64,000 nucleotides of DNA from Rhodamnia argentea (taxonomy: Eukaryota > Streptophyta > Magnoliopsida > Myrtales > Myrtaceae). The notes beneath the pieces are model-generated. The model made no database searches. It saw nothing but the letters and a program-made list of their open reading frames with translations, and was not told the DNA's origin. Below, in pieces: positions 34,201 to 46,834 of the stretch (its first letter is position 1; each line of letters opens with the position of its first letter). A program made the position numbers and the translations under genes. The stretch covers positions 5,022,001-5,086,000 of the forward strand of contig NC_063151.1 of NCBI RefSeq assembly GCF_020921035.1, given 5' to 3'.

Positions 34201-36182
34201 AGTACCGTTCTGGCTGAAAATAATCTAGAGAAAGCAGAAGAGGCGTTCATAGGTATGTTGAGTTGAGTAATTTGACTCCACACACCGTGGACACATCAAG
34301 GCAGGGACTTAATACCCAGAATGCCCATTTCACATTTTGCACAAGAAGGATATGTTTCACAGTCAATTAGTTATGTTGGAATCAATTGACATGGTAGTTC
34401 TTATCTAGCCTCATACTTTGGTGGGAAGATACTTGGCATGAAATTTATTTAAGTTGTGCCATCTCCTGATGTGCTGTCCTGCCCATACATTTCCTGATAG
34501 TGGAGTTCTTGGCCTTGAATTTTCAGCACTCTTTGTTAGTTTCAGGGAAAAGTTCATCGTCAAAGCTAGGGCGGAAACCATCTGCAATTGATGAGAATCG
34601 CCGAGTGACTTATGGCATATCAAATCAACCAGAGGCGAGATCAGAGTCAGTATTCACAACTTTCGAGGGTGAAATCAGGCAACTAGTGGCTGTATGTACC
34701 GATAAATTCTAATAAATTCTAAGCTGTTCAGATTTCATGCTTATCTAGTCATTTTTTCCCCTGAATCAGGTTGGACTCCATGCAGACTATTCCCATGCTA
34801 GAAGTCTGGCTCGTTTTGCAGCAACACTTGGACCGATTGCTTGGAAAGTTGCCTCCCGGAGGATTGAGCGATCATTACCCGCTGGATGTAAGTTTGGTCG
34901 TGGATGGGTTGGGGAATATGAGCCGCTTCCAACCCCAGTGGTATTGCCTGGAAACTGTTTCAATAAAGATTTGCTGCACAGTGTTATTAAGAAGCACGAC
35001 TTGCCCTCCAAGGCACCGGTGTATGTAAAGGAGAATGCTATCCGTACTTCTCCATCTGAAGTGAGACAGCCTTTGGTTTCTCAGAGTAATCTTTCAACTG
35101 TTTTGAGTTCTGCTCAATCCAGTGCAGCTGTCACAGCCAATCATCAGATACAAGGTCCAGTTTGCAGGAATCCCAATGACCCTGAAACTAAGGTCATTAA
35201 ACAGTTTGAATTGAACTCTTTGCCTTCTCCGCGCCAAAACAATAATGCCACTTATGTAGCAGAAATGAAGGTTTCTGATAATTCACAAATGGCTGCATCA
35301 AGATTGAGGGAGATTTTATCAAGGAACTTAAATAATCCCCAACCTGATTTGTCAGAACCTGCATCATCAAGATCTAGAGGGATTGTACCAAGGAGTGTAA
35401 AGCACCCGCAGTTAATGCATTTTAGACAGTTGGATGCTAATGGGTTTGTGGATGGAAGATTGCCAAATGGGGAACTTCCAAACAACACTTCGGATAGTAG
35501 CAAGATGACCTCTATATCCAATGGTTTCACAAACAAAATGAACATGGCAACACCATTTTCTCCAAGCAAGGATCAGGGGCTTAGCGATCCTGTTCAGTTG
35601 ATGCAACTATTGAGTGAAAAGGCTCAAGAAAAACAGATTTCTGAAAGTGCTCCTAGTGTTGACAGTCCTTCAATCAGGGCACCTGTTCCTGCAATGAGAA
35701 TGAGGAGTTCAGGGAATGGTGCTGCAGCTGCATGGATGTCCGTAGGGGCTGGAGGCCTTAAACAAACTGTGGAAAGTTCAAACACACAGAAAAGTCGAAT
35801 AACAAATCAGTCCACCCAAGAACTTCATCCACAAATGGCACGTGCTCATAGCGAACTGCCTGTTTCTTTTGGGATACAGTTTCAAGCAGATAAAAATAAC
35901 AATCCTTTTCGGTCATTTGTATCACCCCCTTTCGCCTTGTCCAGTGAGAGACAACCCCATTTGCTACCAATGATTCCCCCTCAAATAACGACTGCCGACT
36001 TGTCTAGATTTCAGGGGCAGTTGCATTGGCATGGTATCACACCACATAAACAGCCGAGGCAGAAACAGGAAACTCTTCCTCCAGATTTGAATATCGGTTT
36101 CCAGTCACCAACATCACCGGCGAAGCAATCTTCTAGTGTTGTGATCGACTCACAACAGCCAGATCTAGCCTTGCAACTCTGA
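31295..36182 (+). CDS. Bromodomain protein, BRD1/BRD2/BRD13 type
   Basis: Nuclear acetyl-lysine reader. The Arabidopsis homologues of this type are subunits of SWI/SNF chromatin-remodelling complexes. Exons: 31295-31675, 32213-32267, 32391-32466, 32580-32625, 32737-32835, 33719-33787, 33874-34252, 34546-34691 and 34770-36182. All are GT-AG and in frame, giving 887 aa. The N-terminus is basic (KRKKGRPPK, an AT-hook-like GRP core) followed by acidic and Lys/Arg-rich low-complexity sequence. The bromodomain spans about 158-258: helix Z KTLQLILDKLQKKDTYG, ZA loop EELPDYHDVIEHPMDF, and the acetyl-lysine Asn233 in MRYNAPDT. The long C-terminus is Ser/Pro/Gln-rich and ends DLNIGFQSP then LALQL; DLN is an EAR-like motif. 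Exons 5 and 6 are separated by an 883-bp intron. Exon boundaries were chosen by frame and family match. Confidence 0.92.
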
Positions 36183-37262
36183 AGTATGTTTTCTATGTTG
36201 AGAAATTGACAAGAAGGGACCTTCATGAGGTATTCTTTACTTCCTAACAAATTTTCAGATCCAAAAGATGGCTTCTCTTTGTGGATGAGCGCAGCAGTAT
36301 GTATATGTCCTGACCTCATTTAAACCATTCGGGTTGTCAGTCCTTGATGACTATAAAGCGTCGTCTTGATTTTTCAACTCATTATTCGGAAGGGAGGTGA
36401 AGTTAGGTTAATTTTGCAGTACCCCTGCTTGATTCCATTGTTCTGATGCCAGTTGATTATAATTGGACATATGCGGTTTCTGTAGGTCAGATAAAATTGC
36501 CAAGGCAGATGTAGACACATTGGAAGATAATTGGTCTGTGAGAGATTCAGGCTGTTACCTGACAAAGATTACCGAGTTGTGACAGCATCTCTACCGTGGA
36601 AAATAGAGTTCAGCATATACATTATATATTCAGCATTACTATTTTGAATAGGAATTTAGAGACCGCATAGAGAAAGAAGTGGATGACTTGTAAATGAGAG
36701 GCAAATCATAATCACCTGCTTGGATAGGGACTCTTTTGATGTCCTGTACCATCTATTGATTAGAATTTGCAGATTTAACTGCATTTGCCCTTCCTAAGTG
36801 CAGTGTTTCGAAAGAAACTGCAGTTGTTTCTTTGCCTTGCTATGTGCATTCTCTGAAATGTTTAACTGAGAGTGTAGCAGGTAGTGGCTGCAGATTGCTG
36901 GGAGTATGTATATCATGACATTCTGTTGGCCTCACCTCACTGTCGAACAATTTGATCAACACCCATCAGAGTAAAAACTAAAATCGATACACCTTTTGGT
37001 CCTTGTGAGAGATGGTAAATTTAGGGTCTCTTGGGATACTTCGGTCTTGTGCTTGTGATTCAGGTTTCTTGGTACTCCCTGAGGTCCTTGATTTAGCATT
37101 ATTGGTTTTTGGTTTTAATCTGGACAATACAGTTTCTTCAATTTGCAAGCAACTCTTTAACCAATAACACATGGCCATAGGATCTAAAAGGCTGTGCTGT
37201 TATTATTATAAGGTAGCTTCTCATGTAGTACATCATCCAAGGGTCAAAGGTAAAAGCAGGCA
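36183..37262. other. 3' UTR and intergenic region, no further gene
   Basis: Follows the bromodomain stop codon and precedes the converging CASP-like gene. The two transcripts likely end in this region. No coding region is recognised. Confidence 0.45.
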
Positions 37263-38212
37263 TTAAGCTCTCTCTTCTTCCACTTCTTTAGGCGAAACAG
37301 GCGGAGGCTCAAAGATGCTAAAAGCCCTATAGCCTGATATTACTGCCAGAACAAGGAAGCAGCAAAGTGCTAAGAAATGCAGGATCAGAGCCAGCTTCAC
37401 TTTACTGCAAAACCTCCCATAAGATGTGCAGGCTTCACTCCAGGTGACCCCTCGATCCCCTTTGTAAGCTAGATACAGTATCTCTAGCGCTGCTGCCCCA
37501 GATGTGACCATCAAATAGGCTATGATCTGCGTGAAATACATGATTCATATGTGGAAAAAGAAAAGGAACTGGTCAGGCATTCATGGTTTAGTGAAATAAT
37601 AATGAAACTTCAACAAAGATCAAGGGACAGTCCCCCAACCAAGATGAAGTTTGGATTATTAGCATTTATCTAGAAAGCTTTCTGGTTGAGCTTACTCATA
37701 TCTTCACTAGATAAACCTTCCCTTTATGCAAAGCATTTGGGAAGAGGAACTTCATTTTGAGAGGATTCTGCTAATCATGTAAAGAACTGGGAGATTAATC
37801 AGGGATAAATAGGGGGCTGCAGTTATACCTGGTCAGGGGCAAAGAACAGCCATGCTTTAGCCACCAAGAACTTGAGCAATGTGCATGCTGCAGAAGCAAA
37901 AGCATAAGCAGCACATATCCCACTGATCCAAACCATGTACCTGTGTCATAAAAAAGCTTAATTTTGTTTAGAGAGTATAGGAATGCATTGAAACCATGAA
38001 AAACATTTCACAGACAAATCATCTTACTTGAGCCCCAGGAAATTTTGGAACTCTATCTTCCCATAGCTGCTGTTGTCTTGCTGGTTGGTTGTGGTCAACC
38101 AAATGGTGGCCACACTTAATGGGACTGCAGAAATCCTCAGGAAACAATCAAGGAACTTGAGAAATGAGGTTGGCTTATCAATGGAGAGTTGCCCATTATC
38201 TCCAAGACTCAT
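37263..38212 (-). CDS. CASP-like four-transmembrane protein
   Basis: Small plasma-membrane protein of the CASP-like family (MARVEL-related), whose founders organise the Casparian strip. Members often shape membrane domains; this one's role is unknown. Exons on the minus strand: 38212-38028, 37940-37829 and 37526-37263. They join in frame to 186 aa, a normal length. Four hydrophobic segments lie at about 19-40, 62-86, 98-120 and 141-167. The conserved Arg26 in TM1 and Asp98 in TM3 (FAPDQIIAYL) are present. The [14 protein letters not shown] segment and the FCSKV segment near TM4 fit subgroup 2 (CASPL2). The C-terminal tail is short and acidic ([11 protein letters not shown]). Confidence 0.88.
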
Positions 38213-41200
38213 TTCTGAAAATTGAGCCACAAACAGAAGAGTTGAACAAAGGAAAGATGAAATTTTTGTAACCAAAATGCATGGGGGATTGGAACTATAT
38301 ACAAGATTTCTTCTCATGTGAAAGGGCGACTGAAGAGTGATATAAGAGGCGTGCTTCGCAGTGGAGAGGAGTGAGAACTAGTGGACTCCACTTTTTGGTA
38401 TAGGAGAGAGTATGTGTCGATTTTTACTTGGTGCACTAGTAGGATTGGTATGATAGTGGATTCCACTGGGCTAAGCTGGTCCCAATTGGCTTTTGATTTC
38501 GGTCTCCAAATGTTTTGATTACTCGAGCCATCTACATCATCGGATTAGGTGTGGCTTCTTTGAAGTGCGTTCATTTAGTCAATGGAACTCATGAAAAGAG
38601 GACTCCACATCTCAATAGAGAGGTGAACTTGTCAAGAGGAGGTTTCTTGGACTGCAACATGAAGTGCTGCATCCATAAGTAGGGAAAATTCTGTGGTCCA
38701 ATCCAGTAATATGCGGGGACGGTCCCATACGTAATTTGAACCGTTGGATCAAAAGGAAAAAAAAATTCAACCATCGGATGATTTTAAGAAGACGATAACT
38801 TACAAACAATTAAGGAAAATAACCGACTGTAAAATTGCCAACATTACTGTTGACTACAGGAAAAATTCACGGACAGAGCCCTTTAATTTTACGTGCGAAA
38901 TAATGTTATGATATTGAGATAAGTTACTAAGGATGAGAAAAAGAAATTTTGAAATAAATTCAGATTGATTACGATTTTTTATGGAAGATTTATGGATGCT
39001 GGAAAATTCAACCTTACCAAATTTTCAAGCTAAATTACTTACACGCGAAGGATAATTACTAACTTCTTATTTGCAATGACTTATAGGAAAATTACGACTG
39101 TCGAGGACAATTACTAAGCATAGCTATTATCACTTGCGACGATTTGAGGTTTTATAACACTAGTGTAACATTTTCCTATTGCGAATATTACAGGTGAATC
39201 ACTGGCTACAAATGCTAAAAAGTCATGAACGTATGAGTACGTTGTGATCCATAAAGCTGCTTGAAACGGTGGACGGTGGAAGCAAGAAGCAACCCCACTA
39301 ACCAATAGTTGTTGCAGCCCATTGCTCACCTCAGGGTGACGACCAAGTGATTCCCAAGCCTCCAAAACGTCAAAAGTAAGTTTGAATGTTATCAATAAAA
39401 GAACAACTCTAGCCAGCTTGTCCCTGCACGAGGTGCAACACGAGTTGGCCTGTGGACCTCACAGTGGTTTTCGTGAAGATGATCCTTGTGGAAAAAAAGG
39501 ATTTAGCTGCTGCTTCTGAGGCACCACCATTCTCTGAGTCTCAATCCAACATGAGATGCATCCCTCCATAATAGTAATCTCACGGCCAAACCAAACTTAA
39601 TTTAGAGGTCTGATGCTGTCGAAGAATGCATCAAGATGATATTATTCTTAGGAGTGATTTTTTTTATTTTATTTTGGTCGAATTCTTAGGAGTGAGTTGA
39701 TGCAGCCATTTCCGTCAGAGTCTTCGTCGTTGTTAACAATTTCCCAAAACTAGAACATTGACAAGGGTTTGATTCCCACTGGTATATCTAACATCTCTAA
39801 GTATTGTCTATTTTCATATGGTCAAAAGCATGAGACTTTCGACTGACGACGTCAGGAGCTTTTTGCCTCCTAACTATGTTGGACCAGTTACAGTAGAGTA
39901 CTGGAGGTTTCTGGGAATTTCGTGGAGCTTGCTTTGGACACGGACACTTCTCGGCGCGGGCCAGAAATTACTTTTGGAAATTAAAAGCATAGCTTGAACT
40001 AGGAAATTAAAAGCTAGACATCGAAGATTTGATCGAACTTCTGACTTGTGACTTACCGGCTTTTGTTGGAGCAACTACTTTACTATTAAGCGAGGAAAGA
40101 GTTAACTAATCTCGAAGGAAATCATTCTTTTGTGTTTTTGAAGAATCTTGAGGCATTTAGCCCAAAAAAAACGTCCACGATATGAAGAAGTATTCCGGAT
40201 AGAGGAATGCCTGCTGAAGTCGCAAACCACCCGATTTTGACTTGTGGCTTCTACTCTTTTCATTATTTGGACTTCTTGCGAATTTCGCGGCACTCCCATT
40301 TCGACTTTTCAATATTAAGTACTCCAGTAATTGTAGCTGTGCGTAGGATTTTCGTTCTTATCGTTTTGGGTTCCAATCTATATGAAACCCTCCCCCAAAA
40401 AAAATGCAAATACGGATGTGTGAAATGAATATTTTATTTAAGATGTTTTTCTGAAATCGAATGCACTTTTCTCGGTTGTAACAAATTTAGATAAAAAGTT
40501 CATAAAAATAGGAGATAAAAGAAACACAGGAAGGGAGTTGGCGGTAGCGGGCAATTTATGGTCTTTTGATGGACCGGTCCTATTGATCAAAACTGGCACG
40601 TGCCCCCTTTCAAATTAGTTTAATGCGTGCAATTATAGAGTATGGACAACATTAGATCCCACTAGATTTGAATTAGATGGCCTACATAGCTTGAGCTCGC
40701 GGCAGGTGCACCTAACAACCTCGCCGGTCCGATTAATGCCGAATCGGATTCTCAGCATGACCTAACTTCCTTTATAGATAAGAGCTTAACCATAGGCAAT
40801 CCGAAGCTTCACCTTTGATTGCTAACTTGGCAAAACAAGTTTCAAAGGAAGAAAAACTCGAATCTCATTGTTCTTGGATGGACTCTTTTATCGATTCATT
40901 GAATAGGTTTCCAGATTCATCGTTTGTATAGACTTTGGTTGATTGCAAAAAATAAATGATTTGAAAAATATTTACCTAAAAATTATTGTTTGTATCGCTT
41001 GAAATAAATAGTCTATGGAAAATGCCTTTATTATCGATGGGAATTTATGTCTAAACATTGTTGCGGACAATAAATTTTTTTTTTTCCGTTCATTCAAATT
41101 TTAAGAGATATAAGCGAACATTTTTAAGGAAGTATTTTCTAAATCATATATTTTGCGCAAAATAAACGCACTTTTAAGATAGCTTAGCCCCTTCATTGAC

Positions 41201-42484
41201 CTTGGCTCATGCATGCGGAAGTAAGTCCGGACCCAATTGAGTTAAAAAGCTTTTTTTTTTGGAAAAAGCAGTAAAAAAAAAATCCAAATTAGGCTCACTG
41301 TGATACATTTACCTTGAATTCTTTTCGTGACATCAAAAACCTACAACTAGGCTTATTGTGACACACTTACCCTAATTTTTTTCTCGTGACATAACAAGCC
41401 CCAAACTTTCACCTAAGTGATACATTTACCCTCCCTCAAGATTCCGTTAAATGATTTTTTAGTCAAATCAACAACGTTTTATTCTACTTAACCCATGTGG
41501 GCTCCACGTCGACATTGTTTGCTCTATGATGTCCATGTAGGCATTTTATAATGGTTCTCATTGACAAAATTTTGATGGAGGATAAATGTGTCACACAAAT
41601 ACAAGTCTGGACTTTTAGTGTCAAAAATATTTAGGGTAAATGGGTAACAGTAAGAATAATTTAGAGTTTTTAGTCCTTTTTTTTAATGACTTTCAACCGT
41701 TCATTGGGAAAATTGATCCAGCGGTTCAATCGTTTGAACCGGTACGAATAGGACTGCTGAACCGATCGGTTTAAAAATACCGCTCTCGACATCGGCAGTA
41801 ATCAGCTAAAAACTACTAGACACGTTACTCCTTCCAAGCATTAGCATCTATCCAACGTGAACCATGTGAAGTGATGTTACCAAGTTGCACATGACTCCGT
41901 GACACACGTCCTTGGCCATAAGTTTGATTGATGTGACAAAAACATTATTAATATAGAGTAAAGTACGATATACTCTTCCAAAATTCATGGATATAAATGT
42001 AAAAATTTGTCTATTTAGAAGATCATAAAATGCTTTGTAAATCCCACAAATCGGTTAAGTTCAAAACTCCGATCTAGGCAGGCAGCTAATGAGATTCGAA
42101 CTAATCACTTAAAAAAAAAAATAAAATTGGTCCAATAGTCGCTTTCAATTGCCGACCTAAGAAACCTTCGATTATCTCGATCGACCTCATCGATCGTGTC
42201 ATGTCCATGATGGACTCCTTAACACTCTACCGTACCGATAATTTGATGGCAACTTTACAGAAAGACAATTAATGTGAAAAATATGGAAACAGGGCGCGAA
42301 TATTCACTTCGCACACGACAAAGCTCTGGGCCCCGCGTTTTCGTACGTTGTCGGCTGTTGGGCCCATTCCGAACCGAATTATTGACCTTATCGTGTTCAT
42401 AGCAAGAGAGAAGGATGGAAAAAGACCGAATGAACTTTTATCGCCCGACCTCCTTTTACGTTAACCAAGTTTCCAAGTGAATAG
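38213..42484. other. Intergenic, no gene recognised
   Basis: About 4.2 kb of AT-rich DNA between the CASP-like and GGPPS small-subunit genes. Short frames (39114-39395 -, 40207-40428 +) have no family. Old MITE-like sequences are present at about 40940-41170 and 41266-41683. Confidence 0.45.
41266..41683. mobile_element. Old TIR MITE
   Basis: The left arm TCCAAATTAGGCTCACTGTG then ATACATTTACC is mirrored on the right by GGGTAAATGGGTAACAGTAA then GAATAATTTAGAG. Internal repeats of 'gtgacacacttaccct' type occur. The boundaries are approximate. Confidence 0.45.
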
Positions 42485-42499
42485 CACGTGCAGCACGTG
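42485..42499. promoter_or_regulatory. Two adjacent G-boxes upstream of the GGPPS small-subunit gene
   Basis: CACGTG at 42485-42490 and 42494-42499, nine bases apart, about 70-85 bp upstream of the ATG and just before ATAAATAA (42510-42517), a plausible TATA element. G-boxes are bound by bZIP (HY5) and bHLH (PIF, MYC) factors. Regulation of this gene by them is an inference. Confidence 0.55.
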
Positions 42500-42568
42500 C
42501 ATGTGCAGCATAAATAAGAGCGTCCGGATGTGTTGCGGTACTCGTCGTCTCTCTCTGCTCGTTCCCCA

Positions 42569-43498
42569 ATGGAGAAAGCTTTGCTCGGCTCCAATGGTCG
42601 GGCGGCAACACTCTTCAATGTCAGCCCCAAACCGCATCCTGGCCGTCCGCCTTCGGCCCGAATGCCCATCGCAATGGCCGTGCCCAAATCCGGTACCCGA
42701 TCCACGAGTCAACGGGAGGCCATCTACACAGAGATTGAGGACCATCTCAGGAAGGCCATCCCCAAGCCCCCCCCCGTGGTGTTCGAGCCAATGCACCACC
42801 TGACCTTCGCGGTCCCCCAGGGCACCGCCCCGGCCCTCTGCATCGCGGCCTGCGAGCTCGTCGGCGGCGGGCGGGACCAGGCGATGCCCGCGGCCGCCGC
42901 GCTGCACATCATCCACGCGGCCGCCTTCGCCCACGAGAACCTCCCCTTGACGGACCGGCCCGAGATCAGGCCCCCCGTGGCCCACGCCTACCGCCCGAAC
43001 GTCGAGCTCATGACGGGGGACGGCATGGTCCCGTTCGGCTTCGAGCTGCTCGCCGGGTCTGACGACCCGGCGGGGGAAAACTCGGAGCGGATCCTCCGCG
43101 CGATCGTGGAGATCACGCGCGCGGCGGGGTCGCAAGGCATGGTGTCCGGGCAATACCACGAGGTCGAGTACCTTCTGCCGAGCGGTCGGGGTCGGCGGGA
43201 ACCCGAGTGGGCGGACCACGTGTGGGCAAAGAAGGAAGGGGAGCTGCACGCGTGCGCGGCGGCGTGCGGGGCGATACTGGGGGGCGGGGCGGAGGAGGAG
43301 ATCGAGGGGTTGAGGAGGTATGGATTCTACGTAGGGATGATAAGGGGAATGATGGCTCGTGGGGATGGAAGAAGAGAGGATGGAGGAGTACTGAGTACGG
43401 TCCGAGATATGAAGAAGTTGGCTCTCAAGGCGTTGGAAGGTTTCGATCAAGGGAAGGTTGAGGCAGTCGCAAGCATTCTTGATGCCAACATGTGCTAA
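42569..43498 (+). CDS. Heterodimeric GPP/GGPP synthase small subunit
   Basis: Plastid regulatory subunit of geranyl(geranyl) diphosphate synthase. It binds the catalytic large subunit and shifts or boosts product formation for monoterpene, carotenoid or chlorophyll precursors. A single exon of 309 aa, as usual for this group. An N-terminal Ser/Arg/Pro-rich stretch (1-55) fits a transit peptide. Two CxxxC motifs needed for interaction are present: CIAAC at 91-95 and CAAAC at 229-233. The prenyltransferase aspartate motifs are degenerate: HENLPLTD replaces the usual HDDLPxMD, and no second DDxxD is seen. It is therefore a non-catalytic subunit, not a GGPPS. The start is the first ATG of the homologous frame. 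GC content is much higher than the surroundings, which produces a 351-codon antisense shadow frame. SSU-I versus SSU-II (GGR) is not resolved. Confidence 0.9.
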   Translation: MEKALLGSNGRAATLFNVSPKPHPGRPPSARMPIAMAVPKSGTRSTSQREAIYTEIEDHLRKAIPKPPPVVFEPMHHLTFAVPQGTAPALCIAACELVGGGRDQAMPAAAALHIIHAAAFAHENLPLTDRPEIRPPVAHAYRPNVELMTGDGMVPFGFELLAGSDDPAGENSERILRAIVEITRAAGSQGMVSGQYHEVEYLLPSGRGRREPEWADHVWAKKEGELHACAAACGAILGGGAEEEIEGLRRYGFYVGMIRGMMARGDGRREDGGVLSTVRDMKKLALKALEGFDQGKVEAVASILDANMC

Positions 43499-44543
43499 AT
43501 CTTTCCTAAGGATCATGAAAGAATCGAATGTAATGTTTTTTTTTTTTTTTTACCTCCTTTTTTGGGCTTAAGAATGTAACGTTAATTAGCTGCAAAAAGT
43601 GCCCATTTTGTAGATTTTTTCTTTTCGACTCAAAAAGTACCGAGGCTACTCGTTGGATCGTCATATGAAATCTGTATTTGTCTTCGTTATTTTGCAATAA
43701 AAACGAATAGCCTCATGAGTTGATTTTAAAGGTAAAAAAAAAAAAAACAATGGCCTCATCGATTGGCTTTATAGAGTCAAACAAGTTCTAACCTTCGCAA
43801 AGTAATTAACGTGAGAGAATGTGAAGATTGGATCACATGAAAATGATTGCCCCGCGTTGCTTACCTTGAGGATTTTCCCAAGCTTGCGACTTCTATAAAA
43901 TGCAACATTTGTAAGGAGAAGAGATTGTTTTTAGGATTTCTTTTTTTATTATTATTATCGTTTCATCTTTCGATAGCAGAAAATACAATAAAAACATATA
44001 GGAAAAGTTATGACAATGTGTAGATAGGGAAAAACTTGCCTCGTTCAAGACATGTAGCCAGAAACTATATAGATAGTTAAAAGGGAAATGCTTCTCCTGA
44101 CAGTCTGACGGAACTATCGGTTATTTCTGACAGTAGATTCACGCACCATCACTGCGTATTTTGCATAAAGCACTCATTAATTGAAAAATTATAAAGTCAG
44201 AAATAATAACGATCTTGTCAGACTGTCCGTCATGATAGCGGCTCCCACAGTTAAATGTATAGATAGAGATGTTTTGAGCATGAATCATGGGAGCACCTGC
44301 TTTTTTGGTGGACCCGCCGAATTAACTTGATTAAAGCAGGTATCGCACGAGAAGCCCATACGTTTTGTGGACGGACTGAAATAAGGCCCGAGAATCGAGA
44401 TTGGCCACTACAACTTTTGGGCCTATCCTTCACGATGGACCATATTATAACGTGGATCCAGAAAATAAAAATTATGAAAAAAATATTTTGCCGAGATGAA
44501 ACAAAACTAAGATGTAATCACGTGAAATGCTAAGTCTGTTTTA

Positions 44544-44800
44544 GGCTCCCTTTGTTTCACGGAGAATGAATGATTTGGAAAATATTTTTCAAAAAAAGAT
44601 TGCTTATAACGTTAACAAACCACGAATATGCAAAAAGTATTTTCATTGTCCACGAAATGTTTAGACATACATTGCCACTAGTAATGAAATTGTTTTTTTT
44701 TTTTTTGCCGAACATTAATTTATTATCTCACGCAATTCAATTGATCGTTTTTTGGAAAATGTTTTCCATATACTTCATTTTTCGCAAAACAAACGGAGCG
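44544..44800. mobile_element. PIF/Harbinger-like MITE, 257 bp
   Basis: Ends GGCTCCCTTTGTTTCACGGA and, inverted, CGCTCCGTTTGTTTTGCGAA, flanked by TTA (44541-44543, 44801-44803). Related worn copies of the GCTCC(A/G)TTTATTTCA type lie at about 56040-56225 and 60230-60380. Confidence 0.7.
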
Positions 44801-45269
44801 TTAAACATAATTCTGCGTTTCATCAGCAAAATCTCTCCTCTGAAAATTTAGTATTAGAATATGATTTAGGACTGGCCACTTTAGTCATCATCAATGGAAA
44901 CTTTTGCCTTTTCAACTTGATTAGCGTAAGTAAACTTATCGTCCCAGCTGCCGACAGAATTTGACATGTTGATTCCAACATCAATCGTTGGGGCCTTCTG
45001 TTTCGTCTCTCTTCTTGTCGTCTTGTTCCAATATAAGGGTAAAGAAAACATGTCGGAAAACATTACGATTCGGGCGGCGGCTCAATCTCCGCCAGTCAAC
45101 CTTCGACCGCTTATTTCATCGCCGCCCAGATTGGATCGGCCTCTAGATGACATGATTTAGATGAAGGATTCATAATCGATATTGCTATGCAGCCTGTGGA
45201 TTACACAGGCCACGCTAGATATATAACATGTGTTAGGTTAGATGGAACAATTATGATACATGTGGTGAA

Positions 45270-45721
45270 TGGGGAAAATTATCAAAAAAGTTATAAACCT
45301 ATTGTAATTGTGCTAACATAATTATAAACTTTTTTTTTTTTGCCAATTCAGCCCTATATCTTTTGTAATTGTGCTAATTCAGTCCATCCGACCAATTTTA
45401 ACTGGCCGTCCAACAACATCATATTTTGATTTTTTTTTTTCGAATTTTGTAGGTTATTTTTTTCCTCTTCGGTCCTCTTCTTCGTCCTCTGGACAAATGA
45501 AGAAGAAGAGAGCAGGAAAAAAAAGAAGAACAAATAAAAAAATATTTAAAATACTATGTCACTGGACAGTCTGTGTCCACGTTAGCGCCGGCCGGTCAAA
45601 ATTGATTGGGTAGATGGAATTGATACAATTGCAAAAGGCTTAGTGTTGAATTGGTAAAAAAAGAGTTTATGATTAAGTTGGCACAATTGCAATAAGTTAA
45701 GATTTTTTTAGTAATTTTTCC
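45270..45721. mobile_element. Mutator-like MITE, 452 bp
   Basis: Ends GGGGAAAATTATCAAAAAAG and, inverted, GGAAAAATTACTAAAAAAAT. The 9-bp flanking duplication is TGTGGTGAA/TGCGGTGAA (45261-45269, 45722-45730). The core is short and T/A-rich with AAGAAGAAGAG-type sequence. Same TIR family as 7350, 8909 and 11881. Confidence 0.8.
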
Positions 45722-46409
45722 TGCGGTGAAGTTTAAAAAAAAATAAGATAAGAAATATATTGAAAACCATCTTCATATTAGGACTAATCATCAAAACCTG
45801 TGGGTAGTCTTAAAGCGATCTCGATTTGTCATTTCTCCGTTCGTCACCATTTGGTGCTTCCTGTCGATGTTGATTGATGCGAGGAGCCATCATGCTGTAA
45901 CAATTGCAGTTGCACTATTTAAATTGCACGTTTTAGAGTGTAATCTCGATACTTTCCTTTGGATCAAAGGAAAGGAACAGTTTAATTTCGATAGTGTAAC
46001 AAAGTGAAAGAGCGCAACTTCTATGCGACTTTGCTCTTCGAAAGAAAAGAAGCTTTTCGATTCCTTTTCTCTTTCTCCTTTTTCAAATATTTCCTTTTCA
46101 CGTATCGGCTGTCGTAAAATTTCTTGTCCAACCCCGCTTTAAGCCATGGCCGTCCACACCATGATTAAATAAAAGAAATTAAGCATATAAATTCATTGTT
46201 TAAGGCAGAAAGAGGGCGTGGAGAAGTTAAAAGCAACGTTCTTCGTGACCCGACGCGGTGTAATCGACATGACCAATGTCAATATACCGCTTGAAATAGC
46301 AATCTCTCACTTCGTTTATGCTTTCGAGCTCGAATTCCACCACTTTCACGCACGCCATGATCGTGGTGTAAAGTATATGACAATCTGTTATCATATGATT
46401 GTGTTTTTA

Positions 46410-46620
46410 TGGGGAAAATGTCACAAAAGTCTTAAATTTATTGTATTTTTGTCAATTCAGTTATAAACATTTTAATTGTGCTAATTGAGCCATAAACTTT
46501 TTCACATTTTGCCAATTGAGTCTTTTCGCTAACGAAAATCGATGAGGTGGACTCTACCAGTTCTATGTGGCACGGTCGACATTAACGTGGATATTTTTCA
46601 ATAATGTTTGAGTATTTTCA
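46410..46620. mobile_element. One-ended fragment of the Mutator-like MITE family
   Basis: GGGGAAAATGTCACAAAAGTCTTAAA then TTCAGTTATAAAC and CTAATTGAGCC repeat the left arm of the family at 45270. No right end was found before 46.9 kb. Confidence 0.5.
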
Positions 46621-46834
46621 ATCAATTTTTCTTTCCTTTTCTTTTCTCGTGTTATTCTCCAATTTTATTTTTGTTCTGGTGCTAAAGCATAAGTGGAGGA
46701 GAAAAGCGTTGATAGGTTTGAAATATGTGGCTTCATCATGAGCTATAGTCGATTTTAAAGTCATCGGAGAAACCCCCTCACGAGTCATAAACAAGGGTAG
46801 GGTCAAGTTCGTGCGCGTTCGATGCCCCTGAACG

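Noticed and set aside
42461..43516. 351-codon minus-strand open frame
   Set aside because: It is an antisense shadow of the GC-rich GGPPS small-subunit gene. The plus-strand protein matches a known family over its full length.
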